A stretch of DNA of 64,000 bases from Sphaerolaimus hirsutus (lineage: Eukaryota > Nematoda > Chromadorea > Monhysterida > Sphaerolaimidae): NCBI GenBank assembly GCA_964036195.1, contig OZ038452.1:12084704-12148703 (forward strand), written 5' to 3'. Under the pieces are notes generated by a model. The model saw nothing but the letters and a program-made list of their open reading frames with translations, did not search any database and was not told the DNA's origin. This document shows positions 36,126-47,800 of this stretch, in pieces. Positions within the stretch are counted from its first letter, which is position 1. Every line of letters starts with the position of its first letter. A program made the translations under genes and the position numbers.

Positions 36126-36300
36126 AATGGCCCCGCACACACGCTAGTCGACATCGACACCAAATGTCAACTGGTGCCGATCCCAATTCAAAGCTTGCGT
36201 TTCAACGTCGTTCGTCGGCTCGTCAGCAAGCTTTGAATCGGTATCGGAACCAGTTTACATTTGGTGTCGATGTCAACTAGCATGTGGGGGGCCATTATGG
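36126..36300. mobile_element. Inverted-repeat MITE with CACCAAATGTCAACT arms
   Basis: ATGGCCCCGCACACACGCTA, then GTCGACATCGACACCAAATG at the left; at the right CATTTGGTGTCGATGTC, AACTAGCATGTGGGGGGCCA. Inner arms CCGATCCCAATTCAAAGC and GCTTTGAATCGGTATCGG also pair. It is homologous to 46089-46350 and to relics near 28955 and 39090. Confidence 0.8.
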
Positions 36301-36456
36301 CCATTTCACAACATTCAAACCACACCCAGTGGAGCGACACATGCGAACTAACGGTTGAATTCCAACGTTTTTGGGCCAACCTGTATTTGGTGCGGGGCGC
36401 TGTTTCTCGATGCATTGAACTTGGAGGAAAGAGGCCCCCAAATACATCCATATCGA

Positions 36457-36722
36457 TTGGCGCACCGCACTGATTTTCGCACGTTCAGCGTTCGAACGTT
36501 TTGAAATCCGCTGAATCTGAACCCCATCCGCTGTTCGGACATTTTCAGTTCAGCTTTTTATTACTCTGACGTTCAACGTCCGAACGAATTCGGACGGATT
36601 AGGACAACTTTTCACCATTTTTTTGTCATGTGCTGAACTCGACAGTTCAGCATTTTTGAGATGATTGGCGCACCACACAGCACTTTTGAAAATCGTAGGA
36701 ACGATTTTTGCAAAGTCGGAAC
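36457..36722. other. Two truncated GGCGCACCGCAC element ends in direct orientation
   Basis: TTGGCGCACCGCACTG at about 36458 and TTGGCGCACCACACAG at about 36665 are in the same orientation, not inverted. They are left ends of two fragments of the family seen complete at 52492-52769; GTTCAGCGTTCGAACGTTTT follows the first, as in that copy. Confidence 0.55.
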
Positions 36723-37260
36723 TAGGGATGGCTAGCGATTTTTAAAAAACGCGGCGTTTTTTAAAAAAGCGCAAGGGTCCCAGCACTTTAAAAAAGCACT
36801 TTTTGTACCTACGCACTAGGTAGTCGGGTAAAATATTATGCAATTTTTTGCGCACAATCCATATGCGCACAATATCCAGCCAATGTGTCTCCACATACTT
36901 GTACAGAGTAACATCAGTCTCATGAATTAGCCTTCTCTTATATCCTTATTTAAGCACTATTCCATGCCTAATCTCACTTGAAATTCGTGAATCGTGAAAA
37001 TTTGACAAATGGCAATTTACATAACGAGTCAACATTAAAAGTGGATTTTTTTTGGCAGAAATGACCACTTATAATGTTATTCAATGGCTTCACAGCCATT
37101 CTATGGCTATGTATAGCATCACAACTACTGCCACTTGTCCGATATGTCCACTCACCAAAAAACACGCAAAAATAGACAGATCAAAAACGCGACAAGTCCC
37201 TTCGCACAAAAGTTGGCAATGACATCGGATGTCAGCCGGGCTGTCTGATTTCGAATCAGG
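36723..37260. mobile_element. Truncated TAGGGATGG hAT-like element
   Basis: It starts with TAGGGATGGCTAGCG and contains GCACTAGGTAGTCGGG and TGCAATTTTTTGCGCACAAT, shared with 44951-45341, and a CACTTATAATG...CATTCTATGGCTAT block shared with about 31325-31375 of the large copy. No right end is visible. Confidence 0.55.
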
Positions 37261-38108
37261 TGTAATTGGCGGACCGCGAAGTATGTGCAGAATCCTACCA
37301 TTATTTAATGAATAAAATCATGCATAAATTTCGTAATTGATTATTCCAAGGTATAAACGAAATATTAAACACCTTCCCGATCAAGTCCGGCCCCCCATTT
37401 TTTATTTTACTTCTGACGTCCTATCTCCAGTTCTAGGACGCGCCAGAAGCTGAAACTTGGGGTAGATATAGGCGCAACCCCCCTCTACTTCGCATGAATT
37501 GGAGGGGTCGCGGCGACCCCCTACAGGGTGGGTCACCCTAAGTGCAAAAAATTTCATGGCTTTTTAGTGTCCCACACAGGTCCGGCCCCCACTGATTTCT
37601 TGCACTGCGGGTGCCGTACCTCCAGCTGTGGGAGGGGTAAAAATATACAATTTTGGGGATGTGTCACCAACAGAGTTGCGAAAACGTATTTACGTTTACC
37701 CGAAATACCCGGTTATTCGGGTATTTATACTTACGTTTACGTTTACGCTTTCCAAAAATACCGTTACGCTTTGTTACGTTTTCCTGGCACAATTACCCGG
37801 GTACCAGAGAAAACGTAAAAATATGCTACACGGAAGCATATTGTTTGACAAATGTAGTGTATTATGATGAGTTCAACATGTTGGAGTCCTAATTCCGCAA
37901 TTGGAGAACTCAAACACCAATTTGTAAGTGAAAAGTAAAAAGTTGAAGGAAAGTATTTTTGTGAGTGAGAACTGAAATGCAAAAAAAGTCAAAGACATTT
38001 TTAGTGTTTTCTCATGACTGGCCATTTGTCTTTTAAGTTGCCATTCCACATACAGATTTACTTTTCTTTCAATTATTACTTGCCATTCAACTTGCCATTA
38101 CTTCTCAC

Positions 38109-39038
38109 TAGTGATGTAAAGGCACCGGGGCACCGGTGCTGGGATCCGAAGGGCACCAGCACCGGTGCTGGTGTGGTGCCATTGCAATCTTCAGAGGTGC
38201 CATGCCGGTGCCGGTGCCATTTTTTTCAGAATAGCACCGGTGCCAGTGCGGTGCGGTGTCATTTTTTTGCCGGTGCCAAAGGTGCTAGCACCAGGGCCAA
38301 AGTAAAAGGCACCGGAAAAGGCACCGGCCAAGTCTTCATGTTCTGTGCTATTTTGCCTATTGTATGTGCTTATTCATATTTCAAAAAACAGCGATATATT
38401 TACCCAACGGTTTTTTGCCTATTTTGTAAACATCCCATCAAATAAATATACCTACTGTGAAATCCATTATACCCTGTACGTGATCCGATGAGCGAATCTA
38501 AAATTTTGTTGAATTTTTAATCATTTTTATATTTTTTATTTCTCTTACTTTTTTGCTCAAAATTTGTTCTCAGTTTATGACAGCGATAGGACCATTCTCT
38601 GTACAGCAACGACTCCAATCAGTAGACAATAGTGGCTATGGGCATTGTAGTGCATTATATATTTTATCATTCATTTGTAATCATTGTAATTGCTTGATAA
38701 AAGTGATCGCCACATTATTCTGATCATTTTAAGTGCTCAACCATCAAAATCGGTTGAAAATTCATGGATATATGCACTTCCGAAGGTGTAGCCACTGAGA
38801 AACTGCCCGATATTTACTTCAGAAATTCCAGCCCGGTGCGGTGCCTTTCGGTGCTAGCACCGGCAACCCGCCGGTGCCCTTCGGTGCCGGTGCCATTTTT
38901 TCCAAAAGGCACCGGTGCCGGTGCGGTGCGGTGCCATTTTCTGGCCGGTGCCCCAGGGTGCCAGGTTCCCTTTTCATGCGTTGGCAAAGGTGCCGGTGCG
39001 GTGCGGTGCCATTTTTCCCGGTGCCTTTAACATCACTT
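38109..39038. mobile_element. hAT-like element with GGCACCGGTGCC subterminal repeats
   Basis: The left end is TAGTGATGTAAAGGCACCGG; the complement of the right end is AAGTGATGTTAAAGGCACCG, giving inverted ends of about 20 bp. About 220 bp inside each end is dense in GGTGCCGGTGC/GCACCGGTGCC words, while the middle (38340-38820) is ordinary AT-rich DNA. I could not find a clean 8-bp duplication. The end TAGTGATG and this layout match 42583-43625. Confidence 0.7.
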
Positions 39039-39080
39039 CACTCATAAATTTTTTTAGTTCTCCTGTTACGGAATTCGCAC

Positions 39081-39150
39081 GTTATGGCCCTACACCCACT
39101 AGTTGACAACGTCGCAAAATGTCAACTCCAATCCCAATTCAATATCCCAA
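39081..39150. other. Relic of the CACCAAATGTCAACT MITE
   Basis: GTTATGGCCCTACACCC, then AGTTGACAACGTCGCAAAAT and GTCAACTCCAATCCC, resemble the left half of 36126-36300. No right half is seen. Confidence 0.5.
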
Positions 39151-39164
39151 CCCCATCATTCTAA

Positions 39165-40643
39165 ATATATATATATAAACACCTTCCCGGACAAGTTCAC
39201 CACTCATTTTTTTATTTCACTTCGAATGCAATATCTCCATCCATGGGGGTGTCATAAAGCTGAAACTTTGTATATATAAAGTTGTAAGACCCCTCTACTC
39301 CCCAACAATGGGGGAGGTGCGGTGACTCACTACAGAGTGGGTCGCCCTATATGCAGCAATTTTTTTGGCGGTTTTGGTGTCCCAAACAAGTTCACCACCC
39401 ACGTGATTGGCTACACTACGAGAGCCATATCTCCAGCTGTGATGGCGGTATAAAGCTGAAATTTGGGGGATGTCTTGCCAACAACCCCCTTCACGATCCA
39501 CCAGTGGGGCGGCTGCCAACGATGGGTCACTGCATGGGTCACTGCATATAAAGTTAACCATTTTCTAAAAACAGCCCAAGTGTCCCAAAACAAGTTCATC
39601 ACCCAACTGCATTAAAAAAAATGTTGCAACAACATACCTAATATAAAAATGAATTGGGTTGGAACACTATTTCAGGCAAAAAAATTTTTTTTCAGTAGGG
39701 CACCCACCCTGTCCCATAAACAGCCAACTGAAAATTTCACTTTAAACCAATTTTTTTTTATCACACTTAAAAAGTTGGTTTACAAAGTTCACTAGGGGAA
39801 GGTCTAAGGTTCAAAGTTATGTAAACAACATAACCTCTAAAATGCTTCCATAAGGAAATTTACTTGGGGTGAATTCTATGATGTCAAAATGATGTCATTT
39901 CAGGAAGAAAATTTGACAAAATTTTCACTTTTTCATTCACCCCAAATAAATTTCCTTATGGAAGCATTTTAGAGGTTATGTTGTTTACATAACTTTGAAC
40001 CTTAGACCCTCCCCTAGTGAACTTTGTAAACCAACTTTTTAAGTGTGATACAAAAAATTGGTTTAAAGTGAAATTTTCAATCTGCTGTTTATGGGACAGG
40101 GTGGGTGCCCTACTGAAAAAATTTTAACGAGCATAACTAGGGTTGATTCTGATTCAATTTTATATCAGGTATATTCTCACAACATTTTTTTATAATGCAG
40201 TTGGGTGGCAAACTTGTTTGGGACACTTGGGTTGTTCTTAAAAAAATCATCAAAGTTATATGCAGTGACCCATGCTTTAGTGGGTCGTCGGCAGCCGCCC
40301 CACTGGTTTATTGTGAAGGGGGGTGTTGGCAAGACATCCCCCAAATTTCAGCTTTCTACCGCCCTCACAGCTGGAGATATAGCCTTCATAGGGTAGCTAA
40401 TCAAGTGGGTGGTGAACTTGCTTGGGACACCAAAAACGCCACAAATTTTTTTTGCATATAGGGCGACCCACCCTGTAGTGAGTCGCCGCACCTCCCCCCA
40501 TTGTTGGGGAGTAAGGGGGTCTTACAACTTTATATATACAAAGTTTCAGCCTTATGACACCCCCATGGACGGAGATATTGCATTCGAAGTGAAATAAAAA
40601 AATGGGTGGTGAACTTGTCCGGGAAGGTGTTTATATATATATA
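39165..40643. mobile_element. Fold-back element, copy 2
   Basis: A long inverted repeat with ends ATATATAAACACCTTCCCGG and CCGGGAAGGTGTTTATATAT. The arms pair along nearly their whole ~700 bp: TTCACTTCGAATGCAATATC, GTGAAGGGGGT, ACTTTGAACCTTAGACC and CATTTTAGAGGTTATGTTGT each occur in both orientations. They turn near 39905 around an AAAATTTGACAAAATTTT centre. The bordering TA runs suggest a TA-rich target. Confidence 0.88.
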
Positions 40644-42069
40644 AAATACAGGTAAGCAGAAAAAGTTCGATGGAGATCATATGAACATCCACAATGTTGT
40701 AAAAAAACATTGTGTTTTTTGTATTCTCTGATAGTGGAAGCACTTAATCTAATTTTTACGTTTACGTTTTATTTTACGTTTTCCCCGGTATTTTGAAAAT
40801 ACCTTACGTTTTAGTATTTATACTTTTGATTTGGAAAAGGTATTTACGTTTACGTTTACGTTTTCCAAAAATACCGGTATTTGTACAACTCTGGTCGCCA
40901 ACACCCATCCCCTACTATACACTGGCCAGGCGGTTTTTGGCAACTCACCATAGTGTGGGGGTGCAGCATTCAAAATTTATCAAAACATTACTGTCCCACA
41001 CAGGTCCAGCAGCCAATTGAATTTAAAAAATAAACACTTTTGTGTTGTTTTAACACTAAAGTGATTGATAATGTCAAATAAGCATTAAATATCCTCTATC
41101 AATATCTTATCCCACCGAAAACTGCCCACCACATGAACCAATCCCCTAAAGTGGCTGACAAAAAATCACTTTTTACAACTTTTTTATTAGACACTTGAAC
41201 TGTTGGTTTACAATATTTTATAGAGGAGGGTTAAGGGTTTTAAGTTGTGTAAAAAACCTTAGCTCCAAAAAGCCTTCAAAAGAAAATTTTAAATTTTAAA
41301 TCTTGGGGTAAATTTTACTTATTTTTGTTCCTGCAATGATGTCATTTTTTTCAATTTGAAATTCACCCCAAGCAAATTTTCTTATGAAGGCATTTTGGAG
41401 GTAAGGTTTTTTACACAACTTGAAACCTTGAACTCTCCCCTAAAAATTATTGTAAACCAGCAGTTCAAGTGTCTAATAAGAAAGTTGTAAAAAGTGATTT
41501 TTCGTCAGCCACTGGAGGGATGGGTTCATGTGGTAGGCGGTTTTTGGTGGGATGCGATATTTATAGAGGATTTTTAATGCTTATTTGACATTATCAATCA
41601 GTTTAGTGTTGAAACAACATGAAAGTGCTTATTTTTTAAAATTCAATTGGGTGCTGGACCTGTGTGGGACAGTAATGTTTTGATAAATTTTGATTGCTGC
41701 ACCCCACACTGTGATGAGTTGCCAAAAACCGCCTGGCCAGTGTATAGTAGGGGAGGGGTGTTGGCGACATATCCCCAAAATTTTAGATTTATACCCCTCC
41801 CACAGGTGGAGGTACGGCACCCGCAGTGAAAGAAATCAGTGGGGGCCGGACCTGTGTGGGACACTAAAAAAGCTGCAAATTTTTTTTGCACTCGGCGAAC
41901 CACCCTGTAGGGGGTCGCCGCGATCCCTTCAATTCATGCGAAGTAGAGGGGGGTTGCGCCATTATCTACCCCAAGTTTCAGCTTCTGACGCGTCCTAGAA
42001 CAGGAGATAGGACGTCAGAAGTAAAATAAAAAATGGGGGGCCGGACTTGATCGGGAAGGTGTTTATATG

Positions 42070-42381
42070 CCGTATTACCTCGAAATACCCCCAGGGGGTT
42101 TATTATTTCGCCAGTAAATTTGAGGGGGGTTAATTCGAGGGAGGAGCTTATTCAAGGGTTTTTTTACTATTTCGTCAAAAGATTTCGTGATGGATCTAAG
42201 TAAAGAATAAGCCAAAACGTACCGAAAACGTATTTTGCTACGTTTGCGTACGTCACAAAACAACAAATTAGTACTGGGATCGAAAAATTTATGGCGAAAT
42301 GATAAACCCCATCGATTAACCCCCCTAAAAATTGTCACTCTGAAAAAATAAACCCTCTGGGGGTATTTCGAGGAAATACGG
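42070..42381. mobile_element. CCGTATT-type MITE, copy 1
   Basis: Begins CCGTATTACCTCGAAATACC and ends GGTATTTCGAGGAAATACGG, inverted. Further inward, GGGTTTATTATTTCGCCAG and its approximate complement also pair. It lies against the right end of fold-back copy 1. Confidence 0.8.
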
Positions 42382-42582
42382 TAGTACTTATTTCAAACAA
42401 ACAGCCAGCGCACTGCCACGATGATGTGTAGTAAAAGGAGGCTTGGTGACAAAATAATTTGCGGCTCATGGTAAGTAAGAGTCTCATTTAGTGGAAAAGT
42501 TTCGTTTAGTGGAAGTATTTAAATAAAAGTGATCATTTAGTCTTCCAAACTGAACATAATTTCGCCATACGTGAATCATGAC

Positions 42583-43625
42583 TAGTGATGGAAAAGCGCC
42601 AGGAAAAATGGCGCCAGGCGCCAATGGTGCCATTCGAAATAATGGCGCCGGGCGCCAAAGGGCGCCAGAGAAAATGGCGCCACGGCGCCATCTGAAAAAA
42701 TGGCGCCGGGCGCCAACGATAAAAATCACTTATTTAGCAGGTATATCATAACAGAAGCTTTTTTAGAACAGGAATATGTACCGTATTTCCTTCAAATACC
42801 CGTTGAATTAACCCCCCTTCAAAATACCCCCTGGTCTGAGCAAGCTGGGAAAAAAATAACCTACACTCAACGTCGACACTCCCATCTGTAATAAAGTACA
42901 TCATGTTTACAATGAACATGATGTTTTAATGGCTGCCAATTTACATCGCATCGAAATACCCATAGCGGGTTTATTTGTCAGAGTGCGAATTTCGAGGGGG
43001 GTATTCGAGGGGTGGTTGTATTTTTTCCCCAGAAATTTTCGAGACAGAGGGTAGCAAAGATGGGCTTTTACATACCAAAATTGGTAATCAAAGTGACAAA
43101 ACAGGATATATTTAGATGTATAACGTTGATGGCTACACAAACTAGGTAGTCTGATGTGTGGCTGTGATGCATATTGGCATCGACTAATACATCACGTACG
43201 TTGTGTATTATACATGATGTACCTTATTCCATACAGAGGAATTTCGAGGGGGTATTTTTTACTCAGCTCGAAAACACCTGGGCGTATTTCGAGGGGGTGA
43301 GTTCTAGGGGAGTATTTTAACGAAATACGGTACATTGACTGCTTTGTGTAACGATCTACGATAAAATGTCCAAAAATGTCCTATTTGGTCACACTTATTC
43401 GCGAAATTTTGGCGCCATTTCTGGCGCCATCCAAAACAATTGCGCCGGTCGCCAAATTGGCGCCAGCGAAAATGGCGCCAAGCGCGCCATGGCGCCATTC
43501 GGAATAATGGCGCCAGGCGCCAGATGGCGCCACAGAAAAGGGCGCCAAGCGCCAATGGCGCCATGGCGCTGGCGCCTTTTGGCGCCATTAAAGGGCGCCA
43601 GCGCCATGGCGCCATTCCATCACTA
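42583..43625. mobile_element. hAT-like element with GGCGCC subterminal repeats
   Basis: The ends are TAGTGATGGAAAAGCGCC at 42583 and GGCGCCATTCCATCACTA at 43625, with a perfect 8-bp duplication ATCATGAC (42575-42582 and 43626-43633). Both subterminal regions (42590-42720 and 43405-43620) are built of GGCGCC words spaced by short AT-containing linkers. A CCGTATT-type MITE (42781-43330) is nested inside. No transposase is present. Confidence 0.9.
42781..43330. mobile_element. CCGTATT-type MITE, copy 2, nested in the hAT-like element
   Basis: CCGTATTTCCTTCAAATACC at the left and GTATTTTAACGAAATACGG at the right, with TA on both outer sides. The centre contains two inverted TACATCATGT words. Confidence 0.75.
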
Positions 43626-43658
43626 ATCATGACGTATTACCTCGAACCGTACCGGATA

Positions 43659-44049
43659 CCGTATTACCTCGAAATACCCCCATGTGGGTTTATTATTTCG
43701 CCAACAAAATTTGAGGGGGGTTAATTCGAGGGGGGTTATTATTTCGTCAGAAATTTTCGTGAGGATCGTAGTAAATAGTAGACATTTTTGTACTCGAAAC
43801 AGGTATTGAATATGTCCAAACAGGATATATTGAACATAAAAACGTAGATAGCTACACAAACTAGGTAGTCTTATGTGTAGCTGCAATACAAATTAGCAGT
43901 AATAAATACATCATGTACATTGCATACATGATGTACATCATTCAGGTGGGGTATTTCGAGGGGGGTTTATTACTTCCCCTGACCATTTTGAGGGGGGTTA
44001 ATTCGAGGGGGGGGGGGTAATTCAAGGGGGGATAATTCGAGGTAATACT
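43659..44049. mobile_element. CCGTATT-type MITE, copy 3
   Basis: TACCGTATTACCTCGAAATA at the left; CGAGGTAATACT at the right. The interior has TTTATTATTTCGCC and GAGGGGGGTTAATTCGAGG words, plus the TACATGATGT palindrome also found in copies 2 and 8. A partial extra end (GACGTATTACCTCG) lies just left of it. Confidence 0.7.
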
Positions 44050-44126
44050 ATAAATAAATATGTGCATCAATTTGAGCACAGATCACAAGCAATATGGTTT
44101 TGTAATAATGCCCTTAAGTGAAACTA

Positions 44127-44555
44127 CCGTATTACCTCGAATTATCCCCCCCTTGAATTAACCCCCCTCGAAATACCCCCCCTAAATTTCGGCTGAGGAA
44201 AAAATAACCCCCCCCCCTCGAAATACCCCCCCCACCCTAAAATTGAGTGTAACGTGAACGTACATGACAAATACCGCAGTTTGTGATCTGTACTATGCAG
44301 AACACACGTTAAAACTGATGATTAAGTGACGTTAGGGAAGGGTTTTTGTGTATATACAGTAATATCTGCCTATAAACACATATAAATCTATGTGATTGTT
44401 CGATTTTTCTACGTCTGCGTATGGGGAATTTCCGAAAATTTCTGGCGAAATAATAGACCCCCCCCTCGAATAAACCCCCCCCCCTCGAATTATCCCCCCC
44501 TCAAATTTTGCTGGCGAAATAATAAACACCCTGGGGGTATTTCGAGGTAATACGG
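44127..44555. mobile_element. CCGTATT-type MITE, copy 4
   Basis: CCGTATTACCTCGAATTATC to TTCGAGGTAATACGG with TA on both outer sides. Nearly all of its right part (about 44225-44555) is repeated almost identically at 46860-47169, so the two copies are recent relatives. Confidence 0.8.
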
Positions 44556-44631
44556 TATACGAGAATTTTAAAAAACTCAAGGAATTTTAGAGAGTAAAAT
44601 AAATAAAGCATCATTTGGTGAAAGCTGGTCG

Positions 44632-44826
44632 CTAATTGTCATTCCCCTTTGGTATCATCTCATCATACAGCTTAGAAAACTCGTTGTTATCCAACATCTC
44701 CACACGGCCGCGAATTATCTCTGTTCCGAAAACAGTGGCCATTTGCTGCAGGCAATTTTTCGCTGCCTGTTCTGTCCGTTCGGGCCCATCCAAAGTGCAC
44801 CCGTGCATGACACAGGTGATTATATC
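44632..44826 (-). CDS. HEAT gene exon 9 (terminal)
   Basis: Preceded on the minus strand by a TTTGCAG acceptor. It encodes DIITCVMHGCTLDG...GTEIIRGRVEMLDN and ends GND-N with TAG at 44634-44632. Phase 0 joins exon 8. No clear AATAAA is seen shortly downstream. Confidence 0.85.
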   Translation of the reverse strand, partial: DIITCVMHGCTLDGPERTEQAAKNCLQQMATVFGTEIIRGRVEMLDNNEFSKLYDEMIPKGNDN

Positions 44827-47800
44827 CTGCAAATGAATCTTGATCAGAAGTGATATTTTCTCTTATGTTGTACTGTAATCGATGACAAAAATATATACCT
44901 AGCCGTCTTTTTTTCTGTAATAGACGCATCACACGGTTCGATGTCGCGACTAGGGATGGCCGGGTTTTTTTTCAAAGGTTGTTAAATAAATAAAAAACGT
45001 TTTATTTTGTAAAAAACCCGACCATCGAAACCTTTTTTTAATTAAAAAAACCTTGGCCAAAATTTTTAGTACTAAGCACTAGGTATTTTGCATTTTTTGC
45101 GCGCAACCGCGCAATTTCACATAACCATTATAATACCATTGCTGGTTGTTTTCATTGGTTTTGAGGCATTTGTAGTGTGACAGCTTCCATTTGTACTTCA
45201 TGGCCAACTTCACTTGAAGTCATGATGTTCGACAAAAGCCGATATACATAACTGTCACCTGTCTGATTTACCTGTATATGTGGACTCATGGCTATCTGGG
45301 AACTTTTGAAATTTTTTTAAAACCTTTTTTGGCCATCCTTAGTCGCGACAATGTTCAAGTTGAGAAAATTGATGGGATACACATATAACCGTATTTGCTT
45401 GAATAGTTCCCCTTCGAATAATCTCCCCTGTAAGACGAGTGAGGAAATAATAATTACCCCTTGAAAAATTCCCCCTTTAAGGGATTTAATCAATAAATTG
45501 TTGAACCCAATTTTAACACAAATGGCACGTTATTGTGTTAATAAAGCATATTTAGTGAAATAACTCGATAGAAAGCTCAAAATTTTGAGGAAATGATACT
45601 CCCCGCTCGAATAGTTCCCCCTCAAAAAGTCCCGAGGAAATAACAATCCTCCGGGGTGTTATTCTAGAAAATACGGCAAGTTCTATCTTGGATAACATCG
45701 TCGTTAAACAGATTTTGACCTGTTCGACGACAGGTTCGCCTTGCTAATGACAAAAACAATTTTTTGAAATTGAACGAATATGAATTTTTGCCGGAACAGC
45801 AAAATAATTTGACACACCTGAAGCAACGGCTTAAAGCGCATCTTGCCAACAGAGGTCACAGCGGCATACAGTCGTTCGCACACAGTCGCCAGCAGCACGG
45901 CGCACTCGGGCCTGTCGAACTTGACGCACAGCCGCAACGCGAGAACCATCGGCCCGGGTTTTGTGCAGCTGGCGGCGGGGCGGCCCGGCTGCGGCTGGTC
46001 GCTGCTCAGCAACTCGTCGCATAGAGGTCGCGGGCACGGCTTGTGCTGCGCAATTGATCTTGTAGGTTGAGAAAAGTGAGAGGCGGCGGTTGGCCCCACA
46101 CATACTACGTTGACAACGACACCAAATGTCAACTTGCTCCCATTTTATTTAAAGTTTGCTTCATGCCGCGCTACATTGCACACATCGCAATTTTTTTCCA
46201 ATACTTCAGCTCCATTATTCGCAACATGACTCAACACTTTTGCATTTGAACGTCGTTCGTCGGCTCGTCAGTAATCTTTGAATTGGGATCGGAACTACTT
46301 GACAAATTTGGTGTCGTTGTCAACTATTGCGTGCATGCTCAATTTGACGCACCGCCAGCGCTTCCAGTGTCAACAAAACGGCGCCGTGTGCTCGCCGCCA
46401 TCGGAACGCCTCATCCGTGACGTCACTGCCGCTCTGGCTGCCCGGTTGAAACGGCAAATCAAGTAGGTACTGCTCCACTATTGAGACCACCTGAAATCAT
46501 TGTTGCTGGTGGCCTTTATTAAAAAAACAACAACCGGACAACTGTAAAAATACCGTATTTCCTCGAAATAGCCCCCGGGGGGGGGGTTATTTTTTTAAGA
46601 GTGCAAATTTTGAACAAATTGGAAACAATTGATGTATCAAGTACACGATGAACCTTATACCAGACGGGGGTATTTCGAGGGGGTTGTTTTTTCTCAGCTT
46701 GAAACAACCTGGGAGTATTTTGAGGGGGGTTGATTCAAGGGGGGGGGGGGGTATTTCGAGGAAATACGGTATCTCAAATACTTACAAAAGGTTTATCAAC
46801 ATTTAGCATGTACCGTATTACCTCGAATTATCCCCCCCCCCTCGAAATACCCCCCCTAAAATTGAGTGTAACGTGAACGTACATCACAAATACCGCAGTT
46901 TGTGATCTGTACAATGCACAACACATGTTAAAACTGATGATTAAGTGACGTGAGGGAAGGGTTTTTGTGTATATACAGTAATATATGCCTACAAACACAT
47001 ATAAATCTATGTGATTGTTCGATTTTTCTACGTCTGCGTATGGGGAATTTCCGAAAATTTCTGGCGAAATAATAGACCCCCCCCTCGAATAACCCCCCTC
47101 GAATTATCCCCCCCTCAAATTTTGCTGGCGAAATAATAAACCCCCTGGGGGTATTTCGAGGTAATACGGTAAGTACATTACAGCTAATTACATAAACGAA
47201 CTTTATCACTCGGAGCACCTTGGTGCAGCAGAGCAATGTGCGCCAGCAACTCGGCAGCGGCGGCGCGCACTTGGTTCGTTTCGTCGCTCAAGCAGCGCAC
47301 AAACACGTCGATCAAGCTGCAATCATTCACCTGCTTATTACCGCAAACATTAAATCTCGACCAACAACGGTGAAAACTTAATTGCAGGATAGGTGGGTTC
47401 AGACGGGATTTCGATCTCGAATCTCGATAATTTTCGGGATTTAGCGATCGATGGACTGGGAGTTTACGTGCACTCAAAGTTTCAGCCGAAATTCACAACG
47501 TTGGTGCGGTGAAATATGCACCTGTTCAGAATCTCAGCGCCGCAGTTCGCGTCGACCGCCACCACGCTGAGGGCGCTGATGGCCGCGCACCGGACGCGCC
47601 AGCTGGTCGGGTCGCCGCTGGCGCTCTTCAAATCGTCGACGATCGTGGCTTGGTGAGCTGTTTAGAAAATAGTTTGGTAGAAATGAAAGAGTTTTATCGT
47701 ATTTCCTCGTAATACCCCTCTCAAAATGGCCACTATGTATTTATAACCACCCTCGAAATACCCCACCCCCTCGCCGACTGGAATGATGTAAATACATCAT

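Larger units (their letters stand above)
37671..40893. mobile_element. hAT-like insertion (3.2 kb) with TACGTTTACG subterminal repeats, nested in fold-back copy 1
   Basis: The ends are CAGAGTTG (37671) and CAACTCTG (40893), an 8-bp inverted repeat. It is flanked by GTCACCAA (37663-37670) and GTCGCCAA (40894-40901), an 8-bp duplication with one change. Subterminal regions are full of TACGTTTACG, AAATACC and GGTATTT words. The same ends and words occur at 49599-50019. The interior holds a second hAT-like element (38109-39038) and fold-back copy 2 (39165-40643). Confidence 0.8.
37376..42065. mobile_element. Fold-back element, copy 1, split by a 3.2 kb insertion
   Basis: The ends are TAAACACCTTCCCGATCAAG and, inverted, CTTGATCGGGAAGGTGTTTA. 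The left arm runs 37376-37670 and continues at 40894 after the insertion, turning near 41330; the right arm runs from there to 42065. Arm strings such as GTCCCACACAGGTCC, GCCTGGCCAGTGTATAGTAG and AGTGTCTAATAA(G)AAAGTTG occur once in each orientation. Without the insertion and one duplicated octamer the element is about 1.46 kb, similar to copy 2 at 39165-40643. Confidence 0.85.

Noticed and set aside
38101-39046. An 8-bp target duplication around the GGCACCGG element
   Set aside because: CTTCTCAC and the bases after 39038 match only with shifts; not convincing, so the hAT assignment there rests on the ends alone.
45704-46132. A single 142-codon minus-strand gene
   Set aside because: Only 45818-46045 is exon-like and GC-rich; the ends of the frame run through splice sites into intron sequence. 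It is exon 8 of the HEAT gene.
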